Shown here in pieces: positions 11,234-20,599 of a stretch of 64,000 nucleotides of DNA. The notes beneath the pieces were generated by a model. The model saw nothing but the letters and a program-made list of their open reading frames with translations, ran no database searches and had not been told where the DNA came from. Origin of the DNA: Lepidodermella squamata (Eukaryota; Gastrotricha); the NCBI GenBank assembly GCA_047495785.1, contig JBLDXI010000058.1:124001-188000 (forward strand), given 5' to 3'. Made by a program: the position numbers and the translations under genes. Within the stretch, counting starts at the first letter, position 1. Every line of letters begins with the position of its first letter.

Positions 11234-13418
11234 ATGACTATTTTTGGTATCAGTGGCCCGGCGTTGGTGCCGCCGCCGCAACAAGTCGAGACGCCCGCTA
11301 GTGAGCCGAGAAGCGACGAAACTGGACCGAGACAAACGGGCGAAGATGAGCCATCGAAACAGCTGTCTCAAGCGCTGATTTCGTCCTTCAATCGCCTCAC
11401 CGAACAGGATGACGATGATGATGACGAACGCGGTATGGCGCTGGTGCCATCGCAAATGCTGGCTATGAGCCTTGGCGACCATTCGCATCACGACGACGGC
11501 ATGCACGGGCTAGAAGATGACGAGGCCGAAACCAGCTGGAATCTCGACGGAAGCACTGATAGCCACGCCGTGCTCGGGGGTCTGAGTACCGCCACGCTGG
11601 CGCCTTTCACGAGTCGCGCTCATGCCGCTGCGGCGTTCGGACGCCTCGCCAAGCGCGCAATCACATTCGGCGATCTCATTGCGGCTGTCGACTGCTTCAC
11701 AGCTGCGTACGGCCAACTTGAGCAGTCCGAGCAGCGAATTGTCATTGCTCGCATGTACTTCCTAAATCGACAGCTTCTATACTGCCAGGTAAAAATGATC
11801 GCTATTTTTTCAAATTTTTTCTAAAATTGATATTTATTCCAGCATGACATCATTCGGCAGAAGCAGGCCTTGGCGGTTGCTGCCCTTGCCGAGGCGCAGA
11901 ACAGGATGCTCGAATCTGGTCACGTGGCAGATGCAGCCCACAGCGCAACTGTGCTGGCCGGTTCTGTCGAAGGGCTAACAGACAGCCCGGATGGTTTTAT
12001 GCAGCGGGGATCTTACCGGTCGCCATTCGCCACCCAGCAGCATCATCATCACCACAGCCACTTCCAGCAGCAGCAGCAGCACCAGCAACACGACTCGGCC
12101 TACGCATCCGGGTACCTGCGTTCGATGATGAATGCCGAGGCGACACCGTTCACCATGGGCAACCATCACCAACAGCACACGCCGCTGGCTTTCGGGATGA
12201 AGCGCAGCCCAGACATGGGCGCTCAGTCGACGCCTACGCCTGTTCTCAAGCCTGGCGTTCCGCTGGTCCACATTCGGCGATCGGAACCACGCTCGGCACA
12301 GCCGCAACAGCAGCCCTACCACCACCCACACCATCCGCAGCACCAGCCGCCGCAGCCCGTGCGCCTCGACGCGAAGCACTTGCTCTTGTTGCAATACTTG
12401 CAGCAGAACAATAGCCCGAACAACCAGGCGCCCATGACTCCATTCGCGTCGCAAAAGTCAACCCGGCAACCTCCAAGCGCCCCCAATAGCTCCATGTCGA
12501 ATCGACAACAGCGCAATGATGGTATAAGATCTGTTTTAAAATTGAATAAATCGATTGATATAAGTTTCTAATTGTTCAGTCGCGGTTCAAGTCAGCTTGC
12601 TCCCGAACGAGTCCTCTGGCTACAGGCAACGGCAGAACGGTGCTGAGGGCGCAAGGCAGCAACCCGGAGGGCGGCGAGTTGCCACTCAACAGCCACCGGC
12701 GCCTGCCCGCAGCCGGGGACGTACTGCTATGTCGTGGTGGCCTGGTATGAGCGGAGCCGACATCGAAGACGAGGTGATGTTGCCTCAACCATCGCCGTCT
12801 TTGCCGGTTAACCAGGCAGCGGCTTTGGCCGCGCTTATGATGCCGCAACAGCCGCCTCAACAACCACCGCGTCGCTCGTCCAGCAACCGAAGACCGACGA
12901 ATGGCAATAACGGCCCGCGCGGCAATAACTGGAATCAAAACCAGTTTGGCGGTCGTTTCGTCCAGCAGCAGCCTGAGATGCCGAGTGACTTTTCTGAATT
13001 CTTCGACCCTGAGCTGCTCATCCGGCAGGCTAGCAATAGGTTTGATCGTTTTTTATCACGAATATTTCCGTCCTTAATTGAATTTTACAGCGGCTACAAC
13101 CGATCGGCGCAAGTGCAGCAACAGCAGCAGATGAATAACCTGATCGAACAGTTGCTGAGCTTGAACGTCGCTACTGGAATGATGGGCTGTGGGCCTATTG
13201 GCAGCGGTAAACCGAATGCCTCTGACGTCCATTCATCGGCGCCTGCGCCCCAGCCGCCGCACCGCGCCCCGCAACCGGCGCCGTCTCCCGTGAACCTGCT
13301 CAGCCAGCAAGCGGCCATTATTCAAAATCGCCCGCTTCGCCGGTTCGACAACGTCGAGGATGGCGACTTGCCACCTGCCAAGTCAGCACAAACCGCTGCT
13401 GCTTCATCGTTTGCCTGA
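11234..13418 (+). CDS. Gln/Pro/His-rich protein with an NRBF2-like MIT helical segment
   Basis: Four exons keep phase: 11234-11788, 11843-12521, 12580-13039 and 13091-13418, giving 673 residues. The last intron (13040-13090, 51 nt) has no in-frame stop, so it could be retained as 17 extra codons. Residues 1-115 are acidic, with a DDDDDDE run. Residues about 120-215 form a predicted alpha-helical hairpin (AAFGRLAKRAITFGDLIAAV and onward) whose spacing resembles the N-terminal MIT domain of NRBF2, a subunit of the autophagy PI3-kinase complex. The rest is low complexity: His and Gln runs near 275-295, then Pro/Gln tracts. The NRBF2 resemblance is from memory and weak, and human NRBF2 is much shorter, so the name is tentative. 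Confidence 0.6.
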
Positions 13419-14536
13419 AAAAACCGAGTTATTTTCTGTTGTTACGTGTTCGTGATATTTCTTGTGGTAAGAGTGAGAGAGTTGGGGACTAAATGTCTAG
13501 TGGGAGTGACAAATATATTGTACCTGTATATTATATCTCATTTATTGTGCTAATTCTTAAAAAAAATGTGCTTTTTTTTCTTTTGTTTAATTCTTTTTTC
13601 GCTTCGCGGACGTCCACTCGATCGCCGATATCTCTATCTTGAAAACAGTCTCGACGAGTCGCCGCCGCTGAGTTTGATCGAAAAATTATGATTCGGTTTT
13701 TGCTGCGTGTATTACAATTATTCGCTAATATTTATCGGTTACAATGCTATCAAATTCCAGTCGTTATAATCTTGTCATCACACCACAGCAAGTCGGCTAA
13801 GTGCCTTGTACTGAAATTTTTTCGTTATAAGAAAATTATTTCCGTAGTACAGCCCTTCGTATGCCAGCCACTTCCTACCTCTACGATTCCTCCCAGGTGA
13901 ATTATATGGCGCGGAAATCGAAAAATCTGTTAAGCTATTATATGAATTCAATAGTTCTTAATGATTTTTAAAAGTTTGTGCAAGTCTGATGATTTGAGGT
14001 ATAAGAAAGCTGTCATGCGAAGCGCGGTAATACGATATATTTACTGGCCGGAAAATGCAATCAACACCGGTAAAAAATAAAATGAATATAAAATCGGGTC
14101 GTTCATTTTGAAATATTACTTTTTTTATAACGGTGTTTCATGCAACATTTTGAAAAAGGCAAAATGAAGACATCTTTTCTACACTCTGCCGTCTCATGGG
14201 TGCCGAGCAGTGCGGGCGAAGTGGGACATGTAGGTTCGCAAAAAGTTCGCGTTCCTGATGGCCACTCCCTCGGAGTTCTCATTTCGAGATATTTCAATTT
14301 CAAACGATATTTCAAAGTATCAAAGGAGAAAAGGCAGATACCTAGCTGATTCTGAGGTATTTTATTCATTTTTTAACAATAAACAATAGCAGCAGATGGT
14401 GTAAATCGAAACATGGAAATAATTAAATAGGAATCACCGTATTATTGGAGCAATTCGCAATCGTATTTTAAAATATGATAAAAAAAGGTTTTTCATTCGA
14501 TATCTGGTTCGGCGGATAATGATCTCACACCTCAAT
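13419..14536. other. intergenic region; 3' part belongs to a duplicated segment
   Basis: No gene is recognised. From about 14195 onward the sequence matches, with substitutions and small gaps, the segment starting near 16405. It is the 3' flank of exonuclease copy 1 and was duplicated with it. Confidence 0.45.
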
Positions 14537-15190
14537 TTATTCAAGGATGGGCAGGGGCAGGATCGATCGCTCGACAAGTGCTCGCCAACAAATAGCAACT
14601 GCCTCAACGTCGAATTCAGCATTGTGCCATGGAGGAGTTATAGTTTGGGCTTCGTTTGTTGGGAAAAGCAGAGAGTAAAGCTCCTCAAGCTTCGGTCTCT
14701 TATAAGAACTAGTGTTCCAGAATGAAGGGACGTAATCGTCCGGGAAGGGCAGTCCACAGAAATCAACAACTCGCTGATCGCGGCACGTGTCAACAACGAC
14801 TTTCTTTCTGAACAGGTTTATTTCCTTCAACAGCTTGCACCGGAACATTTCACACCTGATCACCTTGACGTCGAAGGATTTTACGTTGTGACCGATCAGA
14901 TGCGTGCATTTGACTAGTGCTTTTGAGAACTCTTGAAGAATCGTTTTGAGATCCTCGCCATCCGCCAGAGCTACAGTTTGGTCCACGCCGTGGAAATCAC
15001 TGTTGTCGATAACAAAGCCAACGGGTTTGATTATCGCTTGCCGGCACTCGATCGTGTCGCCATCAGCATCGTCGAGACGCCAAGCAAATTGCACAATGCG
15101 CGGCCAAAAGTCCGTCTTCTTGTATCCCACGTTCGGACTTGGTCTGTTCCGCGAAATACGGGTTGTCTCCACGTCCAGAAATAGAATCAT
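14537..15190 (-). CDS. DnaQ-like DEDDh 3'-5' exonuclease, copy 1
   Basis: A single uninterrupted exon of 217 codons. Motif I is FLDVETT, motif II is IGHNVKSFDVKVI and motif III is WHNAEFDVEAV, giving the D, E, D, D and H residues of the RNase T/DnaQ superfamily that bind two metal ions and hydrolyse 3' ends of DNA or RNA. The segment DFWPRIVQFAWRLDDADG, the HGVDQTVALADG stretch and the C-terminal KLEELYSLLF closely resemble short stand-alone bacterial (Bacteroidetes-type) exonucleases as I remember them, more than animal TREX, ISG20 or ERI1. It lacks introns in an intron-rich neighbourhood and is the first of three tandem copies. Substrate is unknown. The start was chosen to match copy 2, directly before the first beta strand. 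Confidence 0.85.
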   Translation of the reverse strand: MILFLDVETTRISRNRPSPNVGYKKTDFWPRIVQFAWRLDDADGDTIECRQAIIKPVGFVIDNSDFHGVDQTVALADGEDLKTILQEFSKALVKCTHLIGHNVKSFDVKVIRCEMFRCKLLKEINLFRKKVVVDTCRDQRVVDFCGLPFPDDYVPSFWNTSSYKRPKLEELYSLLFPTNEAQTITPPWHNAEFDVEAVAICWRALVERSILPLPILE

Positions 15191-15238
15191 GACTGGATTT
15201 TCTAATAATTATCTGACTGGATTTTCTAATAATTATCT
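15191..15238. repeat. exact 24-bp tandem duplication abutting the start codon of exonuclease copy 1
   Basis: Two identical adjacent 24-bp units (15191-15214 and 15215-15238), each containing TTTTCTAATAATTATC, lie immediately upstream of the ATG on the minus strand. Copy 2 has only one diverged version at the equivalent position. Confidence 0.8.
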
Positions 15239-16707
15239 GAAGCCTTAAAATTGAAAACAATTGGGGGCGCTGCCTTTAAGCCTTAAGCACTCAGCAGCCA
15301 TATAACACAGGTGCGATTTACGACCTTTTGCCTACTTGATGCCTACTATCGCCTGAGTAATAAGACATACCTATAGGGCTTTGTTCAAGCTATATATATT
15401 AAATAAAGTTTTATATAAAAATGTATTGAAGTATAACGCTTGAGTACAGTCTCAGGTCTGAGGTGTTAATGGGCATGAAGTTATAATTCGCACAGGCGTT
15501 CTACGGCTGCATGTATAACATTAGATGTATAGCATTAGATGGGCGAAACTCGAACAGTTCGAGCGAAAGCTGTGTTTGCCAGGAGCGGCTTGATTGCTCA
15601 TATTATAGCGTCATTAGCAGCCAGAAAATGTGCCATTTGAACAAATTCAAATGACCGAGAGAAACTAAAATAGCGTATTTGAAGTGCGAAACCGATTCAA
15701 ATTTGGGTTATCTGTTGGAATGTAACATGTTAGTTGTTTTTTTCTGCCGATTTATTGATACCATCAATACTATAATGTATTATAATGTATCAATATTAGA
15801 AAAATAAATTAGTCATGACCACTCCTATGCTGCTTATATGGCTTATTTAACCAACAATTATAAACTACTAGCGAGTGCCCGAATGGTATATAGTATATAT
15901 AGGTATAAATGGCGCATCATTTTTCCGGTCGAACTTGGGAAACCGGACTTCACTGGAACCGACGTAGAAAACTGGGTAAGACAAATTCAATTTTGAAAAA
16001 ACATGTAAATGACATATTATCTCCCGTTGTGACGTTATCTTGTATGAAGCTGTATTATTCATATTATACTGTATTATTCATATTGAGGTTTAATATGAAT
16101 AATGTTATGGAAATGGGCGGCTCCTTTTAAACCCAACGCAAAATGATTACTTACGAATTCCGGCAAGAAAGTGGGTCCTAGGTATGGTCCTATTGAATTT
16201 GAAACTGCTTCGTTTCTGTTGTACTCTGCGAAAGTAAACTAATGTGCAGTGATTACAAGTACAAGTACGATTATACAAGCGACGAGCGCACTATTAAGTG
16301 CGTGCAGCCCCCTTTAAGTAAAACGGATTTCGGCAATCTCGGATACCCAAGCTGTTCACCTTGGTGATCCGTGCCCTACTTTCTAACCCATGAAGCGACA
16401 GAATGGCTCGGTGATACGGGCGAAGTCTGACATGCGAAGCCGCAAAAATTTCGCTGCTGGCCACTCCCCGGATAGGTATAATTCAATTTCAAACGACATT
16501 CTAAACGAGAAAAGGCAGATAGCTGATTCAGTGGTCTTTTATTAATTTTTTAACAATGGCAGCAGATGGTGTTTATCGAAACATGGAAATAATCAAATAG
16601 AAATCACTGCATTTTGAGTAATATTTGCAATCAAATTTTGAAATTATTTCAACAAAGCGTTTTTCATTTGATATTTGGTTCGGCAGAAAGTGACCTCACG
16701 CCTCAAT
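15239..16707. other. intergenic region between exonuclease copies 1 and 2
   Basis: AT-rich spacer with no convincing ORF. Small local repeats such as ATAATGTATTATAATGTATCA occur near 15770. From about 16405 the sequence is the 3' flank of exonuclease copy 2 and matches that of copy 1. Confidence 0.4.
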
Positions 16708-17398
16708 TTATTCAAGAAAGAGCAGGATTGAACGCTCGACAAGTGCTCGCCAACAAACGGCAACCGCATCAACGTCGAATTGAGAAGTGTGCCATCGAAG
16801 AGTTTCATTTTGGGCTTCGTTTGTTGGGAAAAGCAGAGCGTAAAGCTCCTCAAGCTTCGGTTTCTTGTACGCATCAGTGTTCCAAAATGCAGGGACGTAA
16901 TCGTCCGGGAAGGGCAATCTACAGAAATCAACGACTCGCGGATCGCGACACGTGTCAACAACGACTTTCTTTTTGAACAGGTTTATTTCCTTCAACAGCT
17001 TGCACCGGAACATTTCACACTTGATCACCTTGATGTCGAAGGATTTTACGTTGTGACCGATCAGATGCGTGCATTTGACTAGTGCTTTTGAGAACTCCTG
17101 AAGAATCGTTTTGAGATCCTCGCCATCAGCCAGAGCTACAGTTTGGTCCACGCCGTGGAAATCACCGTTGTCGATAACAAAACCATCGGGTTTGATGATC
17201 GCTTGCCGACGCTCGATCATGCAACCATCAGCATCGTCGAGACGCCAAGAAAATTGGACGACATGGGGCCAAAAATCTGTATTCTTGAATCCCACATTGG
17301 GGCAAGGTCTCTCCGACGGTATGTTGGTCGTCTCCACATCCAGAAATAGAAACATGTCAGGTTTTTCTAATAATTTTCGGATGGAGCCTATAAAATAG
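16405..17398 (-). repeat. tandem segmental duplication, unit 2
   Basis: Second unit of the roughly 1-kb duplication that also covers about 14195-15245. It contains exonuclease copy 2 with both flanks, showing that DNA beyond the coding sequence was copied. Confidence 0.75.
16708..17355 (-). CDS. DnaQ-like DEDDh 3'-5' exonuclease, copy 2
   Basis: A single exon of 215 codons. The frame is open further upstream to 17487, but the ATG at 17355 gives the start MFLFLDVETT, aligned with copy 1, and the upstream part is hydrophobic and absent from copy 1. Motifs I (DVETT), II (IGHNVKSFDIKVI) and III (WHTSQFDVDAV) keep all five DEDDh residues, so the enzyme looks catalytically competent. It matches copy 1 over nearly the whole length with scattered substitutions, so the duplication is recent compared with copy 3. 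No introns; function in the animal unknown. Confidence 0.85.
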   Translation of the reverse strand: MFLFLDVETTNIPSERPCPNVGFKNTDFWPHVVQFSWRLDDADGCMIERRQAIIKPDGFVIDNGDFHGVDQTVALADGEDLKTILQEFSKALVKCTHLIGHNVKSFDIKVIKCEMFRCKLLKEINLFKKKVVVDTCRDPRVVDFCRLPFPDDYVPAFWNTDAYKKPKLEELYALLFPTNEAQNETLRWHTSQFDVDAVAVCWRALVERSILLFLE

Positions 17399-17935
17399 AT
17401 AGGGCTGATATAATTGCCAAATGACCTGAGAAGTAGAGAAAAGAAGATGAAGATGATTTCGCACGAATTTCGGCTAGAAAGAAACAAATTTCATGTTTCT
17501 TAAGTTCTTGTTAAATTTTGTTCCACCAAGTCAGTCCAACCGCCATATACGCTCTTTCAAATATTTTATAACCTATAACCGTCAACGGCTGCTTCAAATG
17601 ATTTCAAATGAAAGGACTAATATAAGCCGAGAAAAAACTGCGCGAGTGGCGATTTCAACCGGCACGATAGGTTTAAACGCGAACCGTTGTGCGCGGAAAT
17701 GAAATTTACAGTTCGCAACATGGGCTGCGCATCAATGAGAAGTTAACAGCGAAAAATACGCCGTTGCCTTTTATAATACCGTCATGATGAAACTTATTAC
17801 GGGAAACAAAACAGCCAGCCTCTCGTCATATTATCATCTTTATTTCGCGCAAAATAAGTTTGACAGGCGCGAAAAATGATTTACTTGTTGAGTTTTCATC
17901 ATCATCATCATCATCTACATCAGTTTTCACAATTT

Positions 17936-18604
17936 TTAGAGTTTCTGTATGATTCGAATTTCAATGAGCTTCTGAACACACTCGGCGATTGCTTCAACAT
18001 CGAACTCCGCGTTGTTCCACGAGCATGGTTTAGCACTACCAGGAAAGAGAGCAGCATACAGCTCTTCGAGCTTCGGCCATTTGTACTTTTTCTTGCTGTC
18101 CCACAGTGGGCTGTAGTCCTTAATAGGGAAAGGCAGTCGGCAAAAATTGACAACACGCTTGTCAATGCACGGATCGATGATTGCTTTCCGCCTGAAGTAA
18201 TTGACTTGGCTCAGCAGTCGGCAGCGGTACATTTCGCATTTAACAACTTTGATGTGGAATTTTTGGATGCTGTGTCCGATCACATGCGTGCTTGATTTTA
18301 GAGCCTTCGAAAAATCCTGGAGAACCATCGTTAAATCCTCGCCGGAGTTCAAAGCTTTCTGTTGGCTGATACCGTGACGTTCGCAATTATCGATGACGAA
18401 ATCGACTGGCTTGATGATTGCATTTCTTCGTTCAACCGTGTGGCCGTTGGCATCGTCAAGTCGCCATGCAATTTGAACGATGCGCGGCCAGTAGTCCGTT
18501 CTCGTGTAGCCGACGTTACCGCCCGGCTTGATTGGAGAAACTTTAGTGGATTCCACGTCGAAGTACAAGTGCATTTTTATTATAGATGTTTCTGTATAAG
18601 TCAA
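17936..18604 (-). CDS. DnaQ-like exonuclease homolog, copy 3, with altered active site
   Basis: A single exon of up to 222 codons; an internal ATG at 18574 gives the start MHLYFDVEST that aligns with the other copies. Motif I is intact (DVEST). The motif II aspartate is replaced by histidine (IQKFHIKVV versus VKSFDVKVI) and the motif III histidine by asparagine (SWNNAEFDVEA versus WHNAEFDVEA). Both are single-base changes (GAC to CAC, CAC to AAC). The frame is otherwise intact with no stop, so this reads as a kept, probably inactive or altered paralog rather than a decayed pseudogene. It is clearly older than the copy 1/copy 2 split. A CAT microsatellite at about 17898-17916 follows the stop. 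Confidence 0.8.
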   Translation of the reverse strand: MTYTETSIIKMHLYFDVESTKVSPIKPGGNVGYTRTDYWPRIVQIAWRLDDANGHTVERRNAIIKPVDFVIDNCERHGISQQKALNSGEDLTMVLQDFSKALKSSTHVIGHSIQKFHIKVVKCEMYRCRLLSQVNYFRRKAIIDPCIDKRVVNFCRLPFPIKDYSPLWDSKKKYKWPKLEELYAALFPGSAKPCSWNNAEFDVEAIAECVQKLIEIRIIQKL

Positions 18605-20599
18605 TTTCTATCCGACGAAGAACGGCATTTCAACAAAAATGAAGCGAAGCCACCTGAAAGTCATCATTAGCCTTGATTTGCTAACACGATCATCAGCTGG
18701 ATCATCAGCTTCAACCAGGTAAATTTCGAAGCAATACAAAGAAAAAGAGATAGAAAAACGGAAAAATTAATAATTTGGGCAGAGCGAAGAGCGTGAAAGA
18801 GGTTATCAGCGCAATTATGCGAGTTCACGACGACGAGAATGATGAAAAAAATAAAGCCGAACGCACATGACCGTCTATTTCTTGATGAATCAAGCGCCGC
18901 CAAGCGGATGAGGGAAATGTACAAAAATGACAACACGCGCGTTTTATTGCTTGGAACATGATTGAAAGAATCACCAAGATTACACAGTGGTAAATAAAAG
19001 TTGTGTGTATCAAATTCGAAACCGACACGAAAGGTCCCATTGTCCAAATTTCGCAATGATTACAGAAGACGATTATTACGTGCATGGTTGCATTACACAA
19101 TTTGGCTCGATTTTTTTCGAATGTTTCGCAGGTTTCGCAGGTTGCAGTTGAACGAAGACTTCAGTTCAGAAATGAGATCCGATGAGCAATTTCGGTACTA
19201 TCATCTCTTTTTCTTAGTTGCTTGAAAAAGCAACAGCAGCCGCATAATCATCATAACGCAACAACTTACCGTAATTTGGGATGACTTTGACATGTCAAAA
19301 AGGGTGACTGGCCACTCAAATATCGAAGCCGGCAACCCCATGAGTGAGATACCGCCGGATAGCTCAAGCAATGCCAGGCCTAGATGTGTTGAATGTACAC
19401 CAATCCGACTTATTAAAATCCGAATTATTAAAATGGCAGGTAAAGTTACGGGGAAAATTAAAAAAAAGTTCGATTTCCGGTAGAATTAGGGTGACTAACC
19501 AAAGAAATCCATGCGATCAAAGTCGAAATCGAATGTCATTTTCGAACCACGCTGCTTACTGGCTATCAAACGGTAGCCCACCCATGGGGCCTTTACCATA
19601 TCGGCTTCGATATTTGAGTGGTTCAAAGTCACGCCATCAACATCTAACGCGTTTCGGGTGACTTTGACGTTTGACCACCGTTACCTGTCCACTACAATTC
19701 ATGCTTGTACCTGATAGTTACTTTGACTGTACTATCTGTTTCTACTTGTTACTGGCTTGCCGGCGACATCCATATTGAGGGGGTTAGCTCGTCAATTTGC
19801 GAAGATTTTATTTACCTATTGAAAGTCGATGGCAAAAACCTATGCTAATGTCACACAAACTTACACTACTTTATTTGACGGGAAACACAACAGAAATACC
19901 TACTGTAGGTTAGGGTCATTTGGGCAAACCGAGGATTAAAAATCAGACTTAATTCAAAATTTATAATATTTCAAACAAAGGTGTGTACGGTGATTTGCGA
20001 TTTGTTGATTGGTGATATTGCACATTTTACCTGATTTTTGACGGCCGAAAACAATTTTGCGTTAAGTTGGACGATTTCAGCGGTTAATTTTACACGCTCA
20101 TTTGCATACGGAATGGCAGTGTCAAATTTTGAAAAATTGTTCGGCGTTGCAAAGCTATTCATTCACCTGTCAAGCCGAAGTGTCCTTTTTCAGTGATAAC
20201 TGGGTGATAATTGGTATATCGTTAGCGACGCGCCAAAACAACCACTTTACTATTTATAGCTTTTTTATGGAAAGTACGTTCGACTTTTGAACGTAAATTC
20301 AAATTACTATGAGTACGATCAGTGCTCAAAAAGCCGAACGTACTCCCTCTTAACGTTCGGCTCGTCATAGTACGATCAAATGAGTCATCAAAGTGGTTGT
20401 TTTGGCGCGTCGCTAATGATATAGAGTAATCGTAATCGTAATCAGAAACCATGAACTCCAAAAAACAAGTTTGGTCCTCACACAATATTTTATTTTACTT
20501 TTACTCTCAATAAACTTTCCGCACTACTTCAACCGGATCATGTACTTCAATACTTTTCATAAGGCCAAAACGGCCGTGAAATTCGCCAAAAATAACCGT
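18605..20599. other. intergenic region with one inverted-repeat element
   Basis: No gene recognised; scattered short ORFs lack domains. It contains the TIR element at 20215-20423 and, at 20490-20495 (minus strand), a likely AATAAA polyadenylation signal for eEF1B copy A. Confidence 0.45.
20215..20423. mobile_element. small non-autonomous terminal-inverted-repeat (MITE-like/foldback) element
   Basis: Two near-perfect inverted arms of about 34 bp, left at about 20215-20249 and right at about 20389-20423, share the core GCGACGCGCCAAAACAACCA and its complement with one or two mismatches. The roughly 140 bp between them contains further inverted repeats, for example GCCGAACG and CGTTCGGC around 20332-20362, so the whole unit can fold. 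There is no coding capacity. The target-site duplication cannot be fixed; the flanks are TA-rich. Confidence 0.7.

Larger units (their letters stand above)
14195..15245 (-). repeat. tandem segmental duplication, unit 1
   Basis: About 1 kb holding exonuclease copy 1 plus 3' flank and a short 5' flank. It pairs with unit 2 at about 16405-17398. Shared non-coding landmarks include GGAGAAAAGGCAGATA-type and GCAGCAGATGGTGT-type strings downstream of the stop codons and TTTTTCTAATAATT-type sequence just upstream of the start codons. Confidence 0.75.

Noticed and set aside
12522-12571. Stop codon truncating the Gln/Pro-rich protein at 12571
   Set aside because: The stop lies in a 58-nt intron with a good donor and acceptor; the downstream exon continues in phase with the same composition.
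16708-17487. N-terminal hydrophobic extension of exonuclease copy 2 as a signal anchor
   Set aside because: The extension (17356-17487) is absent from copies 1 and 3, and the duplicated 5' flank shows it corresponds to non-coding sequence, so the start at 17355 is better.
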